The notes: generated by a model from the letters alone, not told the origin. A DNA stretch of 18,361 nt from Lachnospiraceae bacterium (GCA_009774625.1 VSOB01000059.1:1-18361); one strand, 5' to 3'. Numbered from the stretch's first letter, positions 7,290 through 15,697 are shown. Numbers and translations: made by a program.

Positions 7290-8741
7290 ATGAAAACAGT
7301 GAAAAACAGTATTCCGGCAGTCTTATTAGTTGCGGTGCCGGGACTTTTGTCGGCTGGCGCCGGATATTGTCAGGGATTACCGGAGCATATCCTGATCCGC
7401 AATACCGTAATGCTCTGTGTGGGTACCATGAGTCTTGTATTTGCATGGTTTCACTGTCTGGAGGAGGACTCTCTTTTATATGACAACAGATTCCATCTGA
7501 TGCGGTTTGCCACATGCTTTATCGGTGCAGCGGCAGTGGGATGTTTGCTGCCGCTGTTTCCCAGAGAGGCATGGCCGCTGATTCCTCTGGCAGTGTTATT
7601 GTCGCTTTTCAGCAATGGGTTTCTGGGGATATTTTCTTATGGGACGATTGTTATGTTTGCGGTGCTGCAGACGGAAAGCTCTGTCATGGTATTTTTTTTA
7701 TATTTTTTATGCGGCAGCGCGGCGATTTCCCTGTTCCGTCATCCGGAAAAGGGATGCGGTGTGGGGATTCCCATGACCGTGACTTTATTATATCTTTTTA
7801 CGGCGGAAATGGCCGCGGTTATTTTGCCCGGTGAGGAGGCGTTTTCCTGGGAGATGCTTGTCCTGCCTGGCATCAATCTGTTTGTCACTGCGCTTTTGCT
7901 GCTGTTTGTTCTTTGCGGGTTCGGTTTTGCCATACGCAGGCAGAAGCAGACGGATACAGGCGGAGAAAACGAAGAAGCAGGGCCGGAAGAGAGCAGAAAC
8001 GTCAGGTCCGGAGCAGAAGTGACCGACCCGGAGGCAGTTCTGATGGCAGAGATGGAACAGCGCCAGCAGTGTCGGGAGCGGCAGGAACAGGAAGATCTTA
8101 AAGAGCAGGAGGATCAGAAACGTCAGGGAGAGCCTGCTTTTTCGGAAAGACACAGTAGTACAGAACAAAACCGACGCGTCACGGTTCGGGAGCTGACCGT
8201 TATGGACGACAGAGAGAATGCAGGGAGATGTACCATGAGCTTTTATATTGAAAATGAGACAGAAACGGAATTTCCATTCCCCATAGAGGAGGTTGTGGAA
8301 ACCGTTACCAGTGAAGTACTGACCAGTGAGAACTGTCCGTTCGAAACACATGTGAATGTTCTTTTGACGGACAATGAGGGAATCCGCCGGTATAACCGGG
8401 AGTATCGGGAGATTGACAAGCCCACGGATGTGCTGTCTTTTCCCAATGTGGATTTTGAGTCACCTTCCGACTTTCAGGCGGCAGAAAAAAATCGGGTATC
8501 CTGCTTTGATCCGGACAGCGGTGCGCTGATGCTGGGGGATATTGTGATTTCAGTGGACAAGGTGAAAGAACAGGCAGATGCCTATGGACACTCTGAAAAA
8601 CGGGAATTTGCTTTCCTTGTGGCCCATAGTATGCTACACTTATGTGGATATGATCATATGGAGCCGGAGGAAGCCGGCGTTATGAAAAAGAAGCAGATTA
8701 CTGCGCTTCGCAACATCGGCATTACAAGAGATTACAGATAG
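7290..8741 (+). CDS. ybeY: Fusion ORF: PgpH-like 7TM membrane region joined to endoribonuclease YbeY
   Basis: One uninterrupted 483-codon frame holds two parts. Residues 1-215 are polytopic, with hydrophobic segments at about 8-24, 38-54, 73-90, 96-126, 131-148, 160-179 and 190-215. Residues 216-315 are a charged Q/E/R-rich linker. Residues 316-483 are a full YbeY: REIDKPTDVLSFP, GDIVIS, and the zinc motif AHSMLHLCGYDH with histidines 446, 450 and 456. YbeY is a metal-dependent single-strand endoribonuclease acting in 16S rRNA maturation and ribosome quality control; it is normally about 150-170 residues and soluble. In related genomes the gene between phoH and ybeY usually encodes the PgpH/YqfF 7TM-HD phosphodiesterase. 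LLYDNRFHLMRF followed by PLIPLAVLLSLF resembles that 7TM part, but no HD domain is present. The RBS before 7290 is weak (GGTAGG). YbeY identity is firm; the relation of the membrane part to PgpH is inferred. Confidence 0.88.
   Translation: MKTVKNSIPAVLLVAVPGLLSAGAGYCQGLPEHILIRNTVMLCVGTMSLVFAWFHCLEEDSLLYDNRFHLMRFATCFIGAAAVGCLLPLFPREAWPLIPLAVLLSLFSNGFLGIFSYGTIVMFAVLQTESSVMVFFLYFLCGSAAISLFRHPEKGCGVGIPMTVTLLYLFTAEMAAVILPGEEAFSWEMLVLPGINLFVTALLLLFVLCGFGFAIRRQKQTDTGGENEEAGPEESRNVRSGAEVTDPEAVLMAEMEQRQQCRERQEQEDLKEQEDQKRQGEPAFSERHSSTEQNRRVTVRELTVMDDRENAGRCTMSFYIENETETEFPFPIEEVVETVTSEVLTSENCPFETHVNVLLTDNEGIRRYNREYREIDKPTDVLSFPNVDFESPSDFQAAEKNRVSCFDPDSGALMLGDIVISVDKVKEQADAYGHSEKREFAFLVAHSMLHLCGYDHMEPEEAGVMKKKQITALRNIGITRDYR
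8222..8237 (+). promoter_or_regulatory. Internal ribosome binding site and ATG for free YbeY
   Basis: AGGGAG (8222-8227) lies seven bases before an in-frame ATG at 8235-8237, exactly where a normal YbeY would begin (MSFYIEN). Initiation here would give a standard 168-residue soluble YbeY (8235-8741). The site is stronger than the one at the start of the long ORF. Confidence 0.6.
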
Positions 8742-8754
8742 GAAAAGATACTCT

Positions 8755-10413
8755 ATGGCAGAAAGACGCAGAAACAGCAGAAAACAGGTGAATCTGATTG
8801 TACAGGGCGGCATCATGGCAGTGATGTCCCTGCTGGTAAACGCCTGTGTGCTGCTTTGCCGTATCCCGCTGACAGCTTTGTGGGGAGATGAGGGAAATGG
8901 GATTTATGCCGCTTCGTTTGGCGCATTTTCCCTGTTCTGGCTGATCTGTGCCTATGGGCTTCCGCTGGCTCTGTCCGGTCTGTTGAAAACAAGACTGAAG
9001 CGGGAGCAGTACAGAAACGCAGGTGTGGTAATGCAGTCTGCATTTTGGTATGCGGTTATTATGGGCGTCGGGCTGGGGGCACTGTTGTTTCTTGGCAGTG
9101 ATTTTATTGCAGTTCATATTTTGTCCGAACCGCTGGCTGTTCTGCCTATGCGGCTTTTGGCTCCTGCGCTGTTTTTCATGGCGTTAAGCGGTGTACTGCG
9201 TGGTTTTTTTCTGGGAAGCGGAGCCGTGTTTCCGGTGTTTTTGTCTTTTCTGGTGGAGCAGGCCGCTGCCATAGCCGGCGGAATCTTACTGGCACATATA
9301 GAACAGGGATATGGGAGCAAGGTAGGAGCGCTTCTGCAAAATGAATCTTTTGTCCGTTCTTTTGCAGTGATGGGATTTGCAGGAGGTATCTCGGCAGGCG
9401 CCTTGCTTTCTTTTTTATTTCTGCTGGGCATATATATGATGTCGCATGGCTATTATAAGAAACGAAACGGAAAAAATGCTCCGGGCAGAAGAGAAAATAT
9501 GTTCCAGGCATGTTCCGTGTTTATGCTTTCCCTTCTGCCGGTTATATTTTACGGTGTTCTGACCAGAGGGTATGTGACGGTGCAGCAGCTCTGTTTCCGG
9601 TTGTGTCTGGGAGAGCGTCTGGACAGCCGGGCAGTTACCGGGCAGTGGGGGATTTATGACGGAAAATATAAAGTGCTTACTATGCTTCCGGTAATATTGG
9701 CGGCAGCAATGGGGTTTGCAGTCCGGGACAGAGTGCATGCCATGTATCGGAAAGAGAACTGGTCCCGGCTTCGGGACTTTTCACAGACTGTATTAAAAGC
9801 GGTTATGGTGCTGGTGTTTCCCCTGTCTGTCCTCGTGGGCACTTTGGCGGTTCCGATTCTGGAAGCCTGCTTTTCCGGTCAGGATACGGAAAGCGCCTCT
9901 GTGCTGCTTCTGAGCGGCTTTATGACTTCGGTTTTCTTTTCCGCTTCTTATTTACTGGCAGAGATGCTATTGGGGATGGAGCAGAAGGTTTTGGTACTGT
10001 TTTGCGGATTTGTGGCATTTTCCCTTCATATCGGCGCGTTGTATGCCATGCTGGAGATTCTGGATCTGGGGCTTTCCGGTGTGGTATATGCGGATATTCT
10101 GTATGGCTTTTGCCTGCTGGTGCTGGTGGGGACGGCCGCCAGAAAGAAATGCGGATTCCGGCATAGTCTGCTGCGTAGTATGGCTGCACCCCTGACTGCT
10201 TCCGCTGTTATGGGTGGTATTTTGTATCTTCTGGCGAAGGGGCTAAGGGATGCACTGCCTGCCTCTGTTCTTCTGGCGGTTCTGGCGGCGTCCGGGATCG
10301 TGATCTATACGCTGGCGCTGCTCCTGCTTCGTGGTGTTTCGGAAAAAGAGCTGCGGATGATTCCGGGCGGTATGATTGTTCTGAAAGCGGGCAAAGCGCT
10401 GCGGGTGCTGTAA
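8755..10413 (+). CDS. SpoVB/MurJ-like polysaccharide flippase (MOP superfamily)
   Basis: This 552-residue integral membrane protein has about 14 hydrophobic segments and the N-terminal pattern of the SpoVB/polysaccharide-biosynthesis exporters: a short basic lead, a first helix (GGIMAVMSLLVNACVLLCRI), then PLTALWGDEGNGIYAASFGAF and GLPLALSGLL. The family flips lipid-linked sugar precursors across the membrane, either lipid II for peptidoglycan, including spore cortex, or other polysaccharides. A loop insertion at about 195-205 and the middle segment near 285-300 vary between family members. The gene starts 13 bases after the YbeY stop with AGGAAAAG as RBS, so it may be co-transcribed with the yqfC-ybeY block, in keeping with a role in spore or wall assembly. 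Substrate (SpoVB-like versus MurJ-like) cannot be decided from sequence reading alone. Confidence 0.85.
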   Translation: MAERRRNSRKQVNLIVQGGIMAVMSLLVNACVLLCRIPLTALWGDEGNGIYAASFGAFSLFWLICAYGLPLALSGLLKTRLKREQYRNAGVVMQSAFWYAVIMGVGLGALLFLGSDFIAVHILSEPLAVLPMRLLAPALFFMALSGVLRGFFLGSGAVFPVFLSFLVEQAAAIAGGILLAHIEQGYGSKVGALLQNESFVRSFAVMGFAGGISAGALLSFLFLLGIYMMSHGYYKKRNGKNAPGRRENMFQACSVFMLSLLPVIFYGVLTRGYVTVQQLCFRLCLGERLDSRAVTGQWGIYDGKYKVLTMLPVILAAAMGFAVRDRVHAMYRKENWSRLRDFSQTVLKAVMVLVFPLSVLVGTLAVPILEACFSGQDTESASVLLLSGFMTSVFFSASYLLAEMLLGMEQKVLVLFCGFVAFSLHIGALYAMLEILDLGLSGVVYADILYGFCLLVLVGTAARKKCGFRHSLLRSMAAPLTASAVMGGILYLLAKGLRDALPASVLLAVLAASGIVIYTLALLLLRGVSEKELRMIPGGMIVLKAGKALRVL

Positions 10414-10491
10414 AGGATATATGTTCTCTCTTTTTCGCGACGTTGTATAAAATTAAAAATTAAGCTGATACTATGATAAAAGGAGTATGTC

Positions 10492-11157
10492 ATGAAACTT
10501 ATCGGTAGAGTCAGCTTATTTTGTATCGCGGGGGTGTCGCTGTTTACTGCAGGGGCCTATGCCAATTCTGTATATCTGAAATGGTTTTATCCCAACAAAG
10601 AGGAAAGTCAGGAAAGCCGGGAATTTGTTCCTTATACGGAAGAGTTGAAAGATGCAGAGGACGGTTCCGTGATATGGGAAAGTCTCCCTGCTGACAGCCA
10701 GAGCGGGGATGTCATTACCTGTGATACGGTATTTGATATAGAAGAATACGACAGAAATACAGAAACAACAGCGGAATATGAAGAGAAAATTCCGGGTAAA
10801 TACATTGGCATGGACAGAAACGGATTTATAGATGCCATGTCTGCCTATGAGATGTCACCGCCTCTGGAGGAACAGCAGAGGGGATTGATTTCCGTGGAAG
10901 TGCTTGCTTTTTCACAGGAGCGGGTACGGATCCGGAAACATTATCAGATGATCGAGTCGCCCGGTGAAGAGATCTATTACCTTGTGGCAGAAAATCATTA
11001 TATTACCGTATACCATGAGGACATGCAGAATGTATATTTGTATACGGATATTTGTGTGGAAAATCTGCCGGAAGAGCTGCAGGAGGAAATTATCCAGAAA
11101 AAGCTCATCAGCGGAGAAAGTACTCTGTATCATTTTCTGGAATCTTATTCCAGCTAG
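10492..11157 (+). CDS. Membrane-anchored protein with BofC-like C-terminal domain
   Basis: This is a 221-residue protein with an N-terminal hydrophobic helix (about 7-24, LFCIAGVSLFTAGAYA) acting as signal or anchor, then an acidic, probably extracytoplasmic body. A central block (YIGMDRNGFIDAMSAYEMSP, about 104-123) looks conserved. Residues about 158-221 (YYLVAENHYITVYHEDMQN, then the motif ENLPEELQEEI and the ending LYHFLESYSS) resemble the C-terminal domain of BofC, a forespore protein of the intermembrane space that regulates sigma-K processing in Bacillus. The start has an AGGAG RBS (10480-10484) seven bases or so upstream. The 78-base gap before it is AT-rich with TTGTATAAAA at 10443-10452, but no well-spaced promoter is convincing. 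Location between a SpoVB-like flippase and an oxidoreductase is neutral. The BofC relation is a by-eye inference; a role in sporulation is plausible only. Confidence 0.78.
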   Translation: MKLIGRVSLFCIAGVSLFTAGAYANSVYLKWFYPNKEESQESREFVPYTEELKDAEDGSVIWESLPADSQSGDVITCDTVFDIEEYDRNTETTAEYEEKIPGKYIGMDRNGFIDAMSAYEMSPPLEEQQRGLISVEVLAFSQERVRIRKHYQMIESPGEEIYYLVAENHYITVYHEDMQNVYLYTDICVENLPEELQEEIIQKKLISGESTLYHFLESYSS

Positions 11158-11180
11158 ACAGTAGCGATGGGGAAGCATAT

Positions 11181-12419
11181 ATGAAAATCGGAGTGATCGG
11201 CGGCGGTGCATCAGGCATGGCCGCCGCAATTACGGCAGCCCGGTGCGGCGCGGAAGTGACCATACTGGAACAAAATGACCGGGTGGGAAAGAAAATTCTG
11301 GCAACAGGAAACGGAAAGTGCAATCTTTCCAATGTGCATCTGTCGGATACCTGTTATCACAGCGGGGATCCTCATCGGATCGGACCGATTCTGCACCGGT
11401 TCGGTACGGACGATACGTTGGAATTTTTTCATGGTCTGGGGCTTATGACCAGAGAAAGAAATGGCGGACTGTATCCGGCGTGCGAACAGGCATCTGCGGT
11501 CCTGGATGTACTGCGGTTTGCACTGGAGTATCAGAAAGTTGCGATTATGACAGGATGCAGGGTCGTACAGATAAAAACAGGGACAGAGAGGAAGAACGAG
11601 GGCTTTTTGGTATGGATACAAAAAGAAGGTGGACAATCGATTTGTGCATTTGATAAAATAATCCTTGCCTGCGGAAGCAATGCCGGGCTGAAGCGTCCGG
11701 AAGAAGAAAACGGGATGGAACTGGCGGGCGGTTTCGGGCTTCGACGGATTCCTTTTTTTCCGGCGCTGGTACAGCTTCGCTGCCGGGAGACGTTTTTCCG
11801 GGCAATGGCAGGGGTCCGCTGTCAGGCGGGTGTTACTGTCTGCGCAGACGGACAGACCTGGAAAGAAAACGGAGAGCTGCAATTGACGGAGTATGGCATT
11901 TCCGGTATACCTGTGCTGCAGCTCAGCAGGCATGCCTCCAGAGCCTTGCTTCATCACAAAACGCTTTCCGCCTTTCTTGATTTTCTGCCTGATCTTACAG
12001 AGACGGAATGGAAGGATATGCTGCTGGCCAGACGAAAAGAGATTGGCTTTGAAACCATGGAGCAGTTCTGGACCGGAACAGTACATAAAAAGATAGCTAG
12101 TGTTATATTAAAACTAAATTGCATTTCTTTCCATGAAATAGCGAGAAATGTCACAAATCAGAAGCTGCTGTCGGCAGGGAATCTGCTGAAACACTTTCCG
12201 GTGACGGTAACCGGGGTAAATTCATTTACCCAGGCTCAGGTCTGCGGAGGCGGGGTCAGACTGACGGAAGTGACAGACTCTTTGGAGGCCAGGAAGCAGA
12301 AAGGGCTTTATTTGACAGGAGAGATGCTGGATGTGGACGGCAGATGCGGCGGCTATAATCTTCAATGGGCATGGACCACCGGCATTTTGGCAGGCAGAGC
12401 TGCAGCAGAAACGATATGA
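11181..12419 (+). CDS. HI0933/BaiN-family FAD-dependent oxidoreductase
   Basis: This is a 412-residue flavoprotein of the HI0933 (YhiN/BaiN) family. The Rossmann FAD-binding motif GVIGGGASGMAAA (4-16) is followed by the family hallmark GKKILATGNGKCNLSN (36-51). The C-terminal FAD-contacting signature (TGEMLDVDGRCGGYNLQWAW) is present near 382-402, so the protein is complete. The frame is open back to 11052, but the glycine-rich motif fixes the start at 11181, with GGGAAG (about 11169-11174) as RBS. The gene begins 23 bases after the BofC-like gene and ends nine bases before a second, unrelated flavoprotein gene. Members have been proposed to reduce bile-acid intermediates (BaiN) or to have other unknown substrates; no bai genes are seen here, so the substrate is open. 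Confidence 0.9.
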   Translation: MKIGVIGGGASGMAAAITAARCGAEVTILEQNDRVGKKILATGNGKCNLSNVHLSDTCYHSGDPHRIGPILHRFGTDDTLEFFHGLGLMTRERNGGLYPACEQASAVLDVLRFALEYQKVAIMTGCRVVQIKTGTERKNEGFLVWIQKEGGQSICAFDKIILACGSNAGLKRPEEENGMELAGGFGLRRIPFFPALVQLRCRETFFRAMAGVRCQAGVTVCADGQTWKENGELQLTEYGISGIPVLQLSRHASRALLHHKTLSAFLDFLPDLTETEWKDMLLARRKEIGFETMEQFWTGTVHKKIASVILKLNCISFHEIARNVTNQKLLSAGNLLKHFPVTVTGVNSFTQAQVCGGGVRLTEVTDSLEARKQKGLYLTGEMLDVDGRCGGYNLQWAWTTGILAGRAAAETI

Positions 12420-12428
12420 GGAAATCAG

Positions 12429-14174
12429 ATGATAAGAATACAGCAGTTATTATTACAGGTGGGGCATACAGAGCGGGAGCTGGAAGATAAGATCCGGCGG
12501 ATACTGCGGTTGGATTCCAAAACGGCTTTGTCCTATGAGATCAGAAAACGTTCTGTCGATGCCAGAAAAAAGCCCAATCTGTATTACAGCTATGTGATAG
12601 ACTGTAAGACCGCCAAAGAACAGCGTATCTGCAGACGGGCCAAAGGCGGTGTCAGTCTTGTGGAGGAAAAGCCATACCGCTTTCCTGCAGCGGGAGATCT
12701 GCCGCTGTCACATCCGCCGGTGATCATTGGCACGGGACCGGCAGGGCTTTTTTGCGGGCTGCTTCTGGCTAAGCATGGCTATCGGCCCATTTTGCTGGAA
12801 CGGGGACAGGATGTGGATACCCGTTTGCAGGATGTGGCGGTATTCTGGGAAACCGGCAGGCTGAATCCTTCTTCCAATGTGCAGTTCGGGGAAGGCGGAG
12901 CGGGAACCTTCTCGGACGGCAAGTTAAACACACTGATCCGGGACAGGGACGGACGGAATCGGGAGGTTCTGCGTCTATTTGTGGAGGCAGGAGCAGATCC
13001 TTCCATCCTGTATGACAGCAAGCCTCATCTTGGTACCGATGTGCTGGCCGGGGTGGTCAGGCAGATCAGGAAACAGATTCTGCAGTATGGAGGCAGAGTC
13101 CGGTTTGGAGCAGAGGTGACAGGCCTTACATTGGAAGATAATAAAATAACAGGAGTTATTATTAATCATACGGAATTGCTGCCGTGTCAATTGGCTGTAC
13201 TGGCCATCGGCCACAGTGCAAGAGACACTTTCGGGATGCTGTATGATGCCGGCCTTAAGATGGAGGCCAAGGAGTTTGCAGCAGGCTTTCGGGTGGAACA
13301 CAGACAGGAGAAGATCAATCTGGCTCAGTATGGCATGTCGGATCCGGCGCCTCTGGGTGCGGCTCCTTATAAGGTCACGGCGCAGGCGGGCAATGGCAGG
13401 GGGGTTTACTCTTTCTGCATGTGTCCGGGCGGCTATGTAGTCAATGCCTCTTCGGAAGAGGGGCGGCTGGCTGTCAACGGCATGAGTTACCATGGCCGGG
13501 CGGGAGAAAACGCCAACAGCGCCATTATTGTATCGGTGAAAACAAGTGATTTTGGATCAGAGCATCCTCTGGCCGGTATTGCCTTTCAGAGGCGGCTGGA
13601 AGAAGCGGCTTATCAGGCCGGCGGGGGCCGGATCCCGGTACAGCGTCTGGGAGAGTTTCGTTCTGTCTTTGCATCGCGGACTGCTTTGTCCGCCGCACAC
13701 GGACGGATGAAAAACTGCAGCTTTTCCTGCAAATTGTCGGAAACCGGCGAAAGAGAGGACGCCGGAGAACAGATACAAAAGCTCCGTCCCTGTATGAAAG
13801 GGACTTATGTCTTTTCTGATCTGACCGGGATTCTGCCAAAAGAGATGACAGAAGCCTTTCTGGACGGGATGGAACAGTTTGCCCGCAAGATCAAAGGCTT
13901 TGCGGATGAGGATACCCTGGTTTCGGCGGTGGAGAGCAGGACCTCTTCTCCGGTCAGGATTTTGCGGGATGAGACATTACAGAGCAGCCTGAAAGGACTC
14001 TATCCCTGCGGAGAAGGCGCGGGCTATGCAGGGGGTATTACATCTGCGGCTATGGATGGGATCCGGGTAGCGGAAGCAGTCAGAATACAGTACCGGCCAT
14101 ATGAAGACGGGATGAAAAAGAAACAGGGCGGCTCCTGCAGACAGCCGCAGAGGAGGAACGATACCTATGAATGA
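12429..14174 (+). CDS. NAD(P)/FAD-dependent dehydrogenase, COG2509 family
   Basis: This 581-residue protein matches the uncharacterised COG2509 FAD-dependent dehydrogenases common in Firmicutes. The N-terminal ~90 residues form the family's own lead domain (KTALSYEIRKRSVDARKK). Then come the dinucleotide-binding VIIGTGPAGLFCGLLLAKHG (98-117) and the signature FGEGGAGTFSDGKLNT (about 150-165). The C-terminal GLYPCGEGAGYAGGITSAAMDG closes the FAD site. GAGGAAA before ATG 12429 is the RBS. The last ~25 residues (from about RPYEDGMKKK) form a polar tail overlapping the RBS and first bases of proB; the stop TGA at 14172-14174 overlaps the proB start by eight bases, so translation is likely coupled. 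Family identity is firm; the reaction is not known. Confidence 0.9.
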   Translation: MIRIQQLLLQVGHTERELEDKIRRILRLDSKTALSYEIRKRSVDARKKPNLYYSYVIDCKTAKEQRICRRAKGGVSLVEEKPYRFPAAGDLPLSHPPVIIGTGPAGLFCGLLLAKHGYRPILLERGQDVDTRLQDVAVFWETGRLNPSSNVQFGEGGAGTFSDGKLNTLIRDRDGRNREVLRLFVEAGADPSILYDSKPHLGTDVLAGVVRQIRKQILQYGGRVRFGAEVTGLTLEDNKITGVIINHTELLPCQLAVLAIGHSARDTFGMLYDAGLKMEAKEFAAGFRVEHRQEKINLAQYGMSDPAPLGAAPYKVTAQAGNGRGVYSFCMCPGGYVVNASSEEGRLAVNGMSYHGRAGENANSAIIVSVKTSDFGSEHPLAGIAFQRRLEEAAYQAGGGRIPVQRLGEFRSVFASRTALSAAHGRMKNCSFSCKLSETGEREDAGEQIQKLRPCMKGTYVFSDLTGILPKEMTEAFLDGMEQFARKIKGFADEDTLVSAVESRTSSPVRILRDETLQSSLKGLYPCGEGAGYAGGITSAAMDGIRVAEAVRIQYRPYEDGMKKKQGGSCRQPQRRNDTYE

Positions 14175-15036
14175 TAACTTCAGAGAACGTCTGAAAGACA
14201 AGAAAAGGATTGTGGTGAAGATCGGTTCTTCGTCTCTGCAACATCCGGAGACCGGAGATCTGGACTATATCCGCATGGAAGTGCTGATCCGGGAGCTGTG
14301 TGATCTCCGCAATCAGGGAAAGGATGTGGTGCTTGTCAGCTCCGGAGCCATTGCGGCCGGACGTAAGGCAGTACATATCAGGGACATCAACAGAGAACAC
14401 GGAGACAATCATATTGCGGTCAAACAGGCATGCGCAGCCATCGGACAGGCCAGACTGATGATGACCTATCAGAAAATATTTGCGGAATACAATCAGGTAA
14501 CGGCACAGATTCTGATGACCAAAAATACCATTGTGGACCATCTGAACCGCTACAATGCCCACAATACCTTTTCGGAGCTGCTTAAGATGGGGGTGATACC
14601 CATTGTAAATGAAAACGATACCATTGCCACTTATGAAATTGAGATAGGTGACAATGATACGCTTTCTGCAGTGGTGGCGGCGCTGATTGATGCCGATCTG
14701 TTGATTCTGTTGTCGGACATCGACGGGCTGTATACGGACGATCCGAGAAAAAACGATCAGGCAAGATTTATTGAGACAGTGGAGCATATGGATGATGCGC
14801 TGATGGAGATGGGAAAGAGGAGTACGGGAAGCAGCGTGGGGACCGGCGGAATGAACACGAAGCTGATTGCCGCCAGAATTGCCACCAGTATGGGGGCGGA
14901 TATGGTAATCGCAGGCAGTGAGGACATTCGGATCATTCACCGGATTATGGATGGCAGAAAACTGGGTACTTTTTTCTGTGCGGACAAAAATGAAAAATTT
15001 GATCTGATTGATTTTATCTCTGACTATAATGGATAG
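14167..15036 (+). CDS. proB: Glutamate 5-kinase, PUA-less short form
   Basis: ProB phosphorylates L-glutamate to gamma-glutamyl phosphate with ATP, the first and usually proline-inhibited step of proline synthesis, in the cytoplasm. The 289-residue protein shows the amino-acid kinase motifs in order: VVKIGSSS (16-23), VLVSSGAIAAG (55-65), PIVNENDT (145-152), GDNDTLSA (161-168), SDIDGLYTDDP (183-193) and GTGGMNTKL (225-233). It stops soon after the kinase fold and lacks the C-terminal PUA domain present in the longer (about 370-residue) ProB proteins; no PUA remnant follows. The RBS AGAGGAGG (14149-14156) lies within the end of the preceding gene, which it overlaps by eight bases. proA follows after one intervening gene. 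Confidence 0.95.
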   Translation: MNDNFRERLKDKKRIVVKIGSSSLQHPETGDLDYIRMEVLIRELCDLRNQGKDVVLVSSGAIAAGRKAVHIRDINREHGDNHIAVKQACAAIGQARLMMTYQKIFAEYNQVTAQILMTKNTIVDHLNRYNAHNTFSELLKMGVIPIVNENDTIATYEIEIGDNDTLSAVVAALIDADLLILLSDIDGLYTDDPRKNDQARFIETVEHMDDALMEMGKRSTGSSVGTGGMNTKLIAARIATSMGADMVIAGSEDIRIIHRIMDGRKLGTFFCADKNEKFDLIDFISDYNG

Positions 15037-15078
15037 ACGGTTGCGGATATAAAATATGGGATATTGGGGTATTGCTGA

Positions 15079-15666
15079 TTGAATATGTATGACAAAGCAG
15101 AACAAAAAAAGGCGCTCCGTCAGGAGATGCTGCTGATCAGAAATCAAATGGATCCGGAAGCGTGGCGTGAGAAAAGCGGCCGTATCCGGGAAGCCTTTTG
15201 GAACTGTTCTATGGTTCAGGCTGCGGAACGGATTTTATGTTATGCAGGGTACGGCAGGGAAGCGGACACTCTGGGGATTCTACGGGACTGTCTGGAGCGG
15301 GAGATGGAGGTGTATTGTCCTCTTGTATCTGGCAGGGAGATGGAGTTTTACCGGATTTTTTCTGTGGAGGAGCTGCAGAGCGGTTTTCATGGCATTTTGG
15401 AGCCGCCGGAGCGGGAAGGCGTACGGCATGTGCCAGAGAAGGAAGGAATGGTATCCAGGACAAGTCTGATGGTGATGCCGGGAGTGGTATTTGACAGAAG
15501 GCATCACCGGATCGGTTACGGCGGCGGTTATTATGACAGATATCTGCACAGGGCGCCTATGCCTGTGTTGGCGCTGGCATTCGGGTTTCAGATCAGAGAG
15601 GCGGTTCCGTATGAGGAGCATGATATTTGTCCCCATATTATTTTAACAGAGGACGGTGAAATCTGA
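15079..15666 (+). CDS. 5-formyltetrahydrofolate cyclo-ligase (5,10-methenyl-THF synthetase)
   Basis: This enzyme converts 5-formyl-THF to 5,10-methenyl-THF with ATP, returning a storage folate to the one-carbon pool. The 195-residue protein (from TTG 15079) has the N-terminal KALRQEMLLIRNQM helix, the family region LEPPE (about 107-111), and the defining C-terminal motif RIGYGGGYYDRYL (144-156), followed by LALAFGFQI and the ending typical of the family. Start choice is uncertain: TTG 15079 is eight bases after GGGGT (15066-15070), whereas ATG 15085 is six bases further on and less well spaced. It sits between proB and proA, 42 bases after one and about 44 before the other, so it is probably in their transcript although not part of proline synthesis. 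Confidence 0.93.
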   Translation: MNMYDKAEQKKALRQEMLLIRNQMDPEAWREKSGRIREAFWNCSMVQAAERILCYAGYGREADTLGILRDCLEREMEVYCPLVSGREMEFYRIFSVEELQSGFHGILEPPEREGVRHVPEKEGMVSRTSLMVMPGVVFDRRHHRIGYGGGYYDRYLHRAPMPVLALAFGFQIREAVPYEEHDICPHIILTEDGEI

Positions 15667-15697
15667 TACGATAACAGAGTGATGATATGACAGAGAC

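Noticed and set aside
11052..11180. Upstream 43-codon extension of the HI0933-family gene
   Set aside because: It overlaps the end of the BofC-like gene and would put 43 unlike residues before the N-terminal FAD motif; ATG 11181 fits the family.
15037..15078. Possible lost PUA domain after a frameshift in proB
   Set aside because: Only 42 bases separate proB from the next gene and no PUA-like sequence is readable in any frame, so the short form is natural.
14080..15147. 355-codon minus-strand frame opposite proB
   Set aside because: ProB is complete on the + strand; the antisense frame has no motif.
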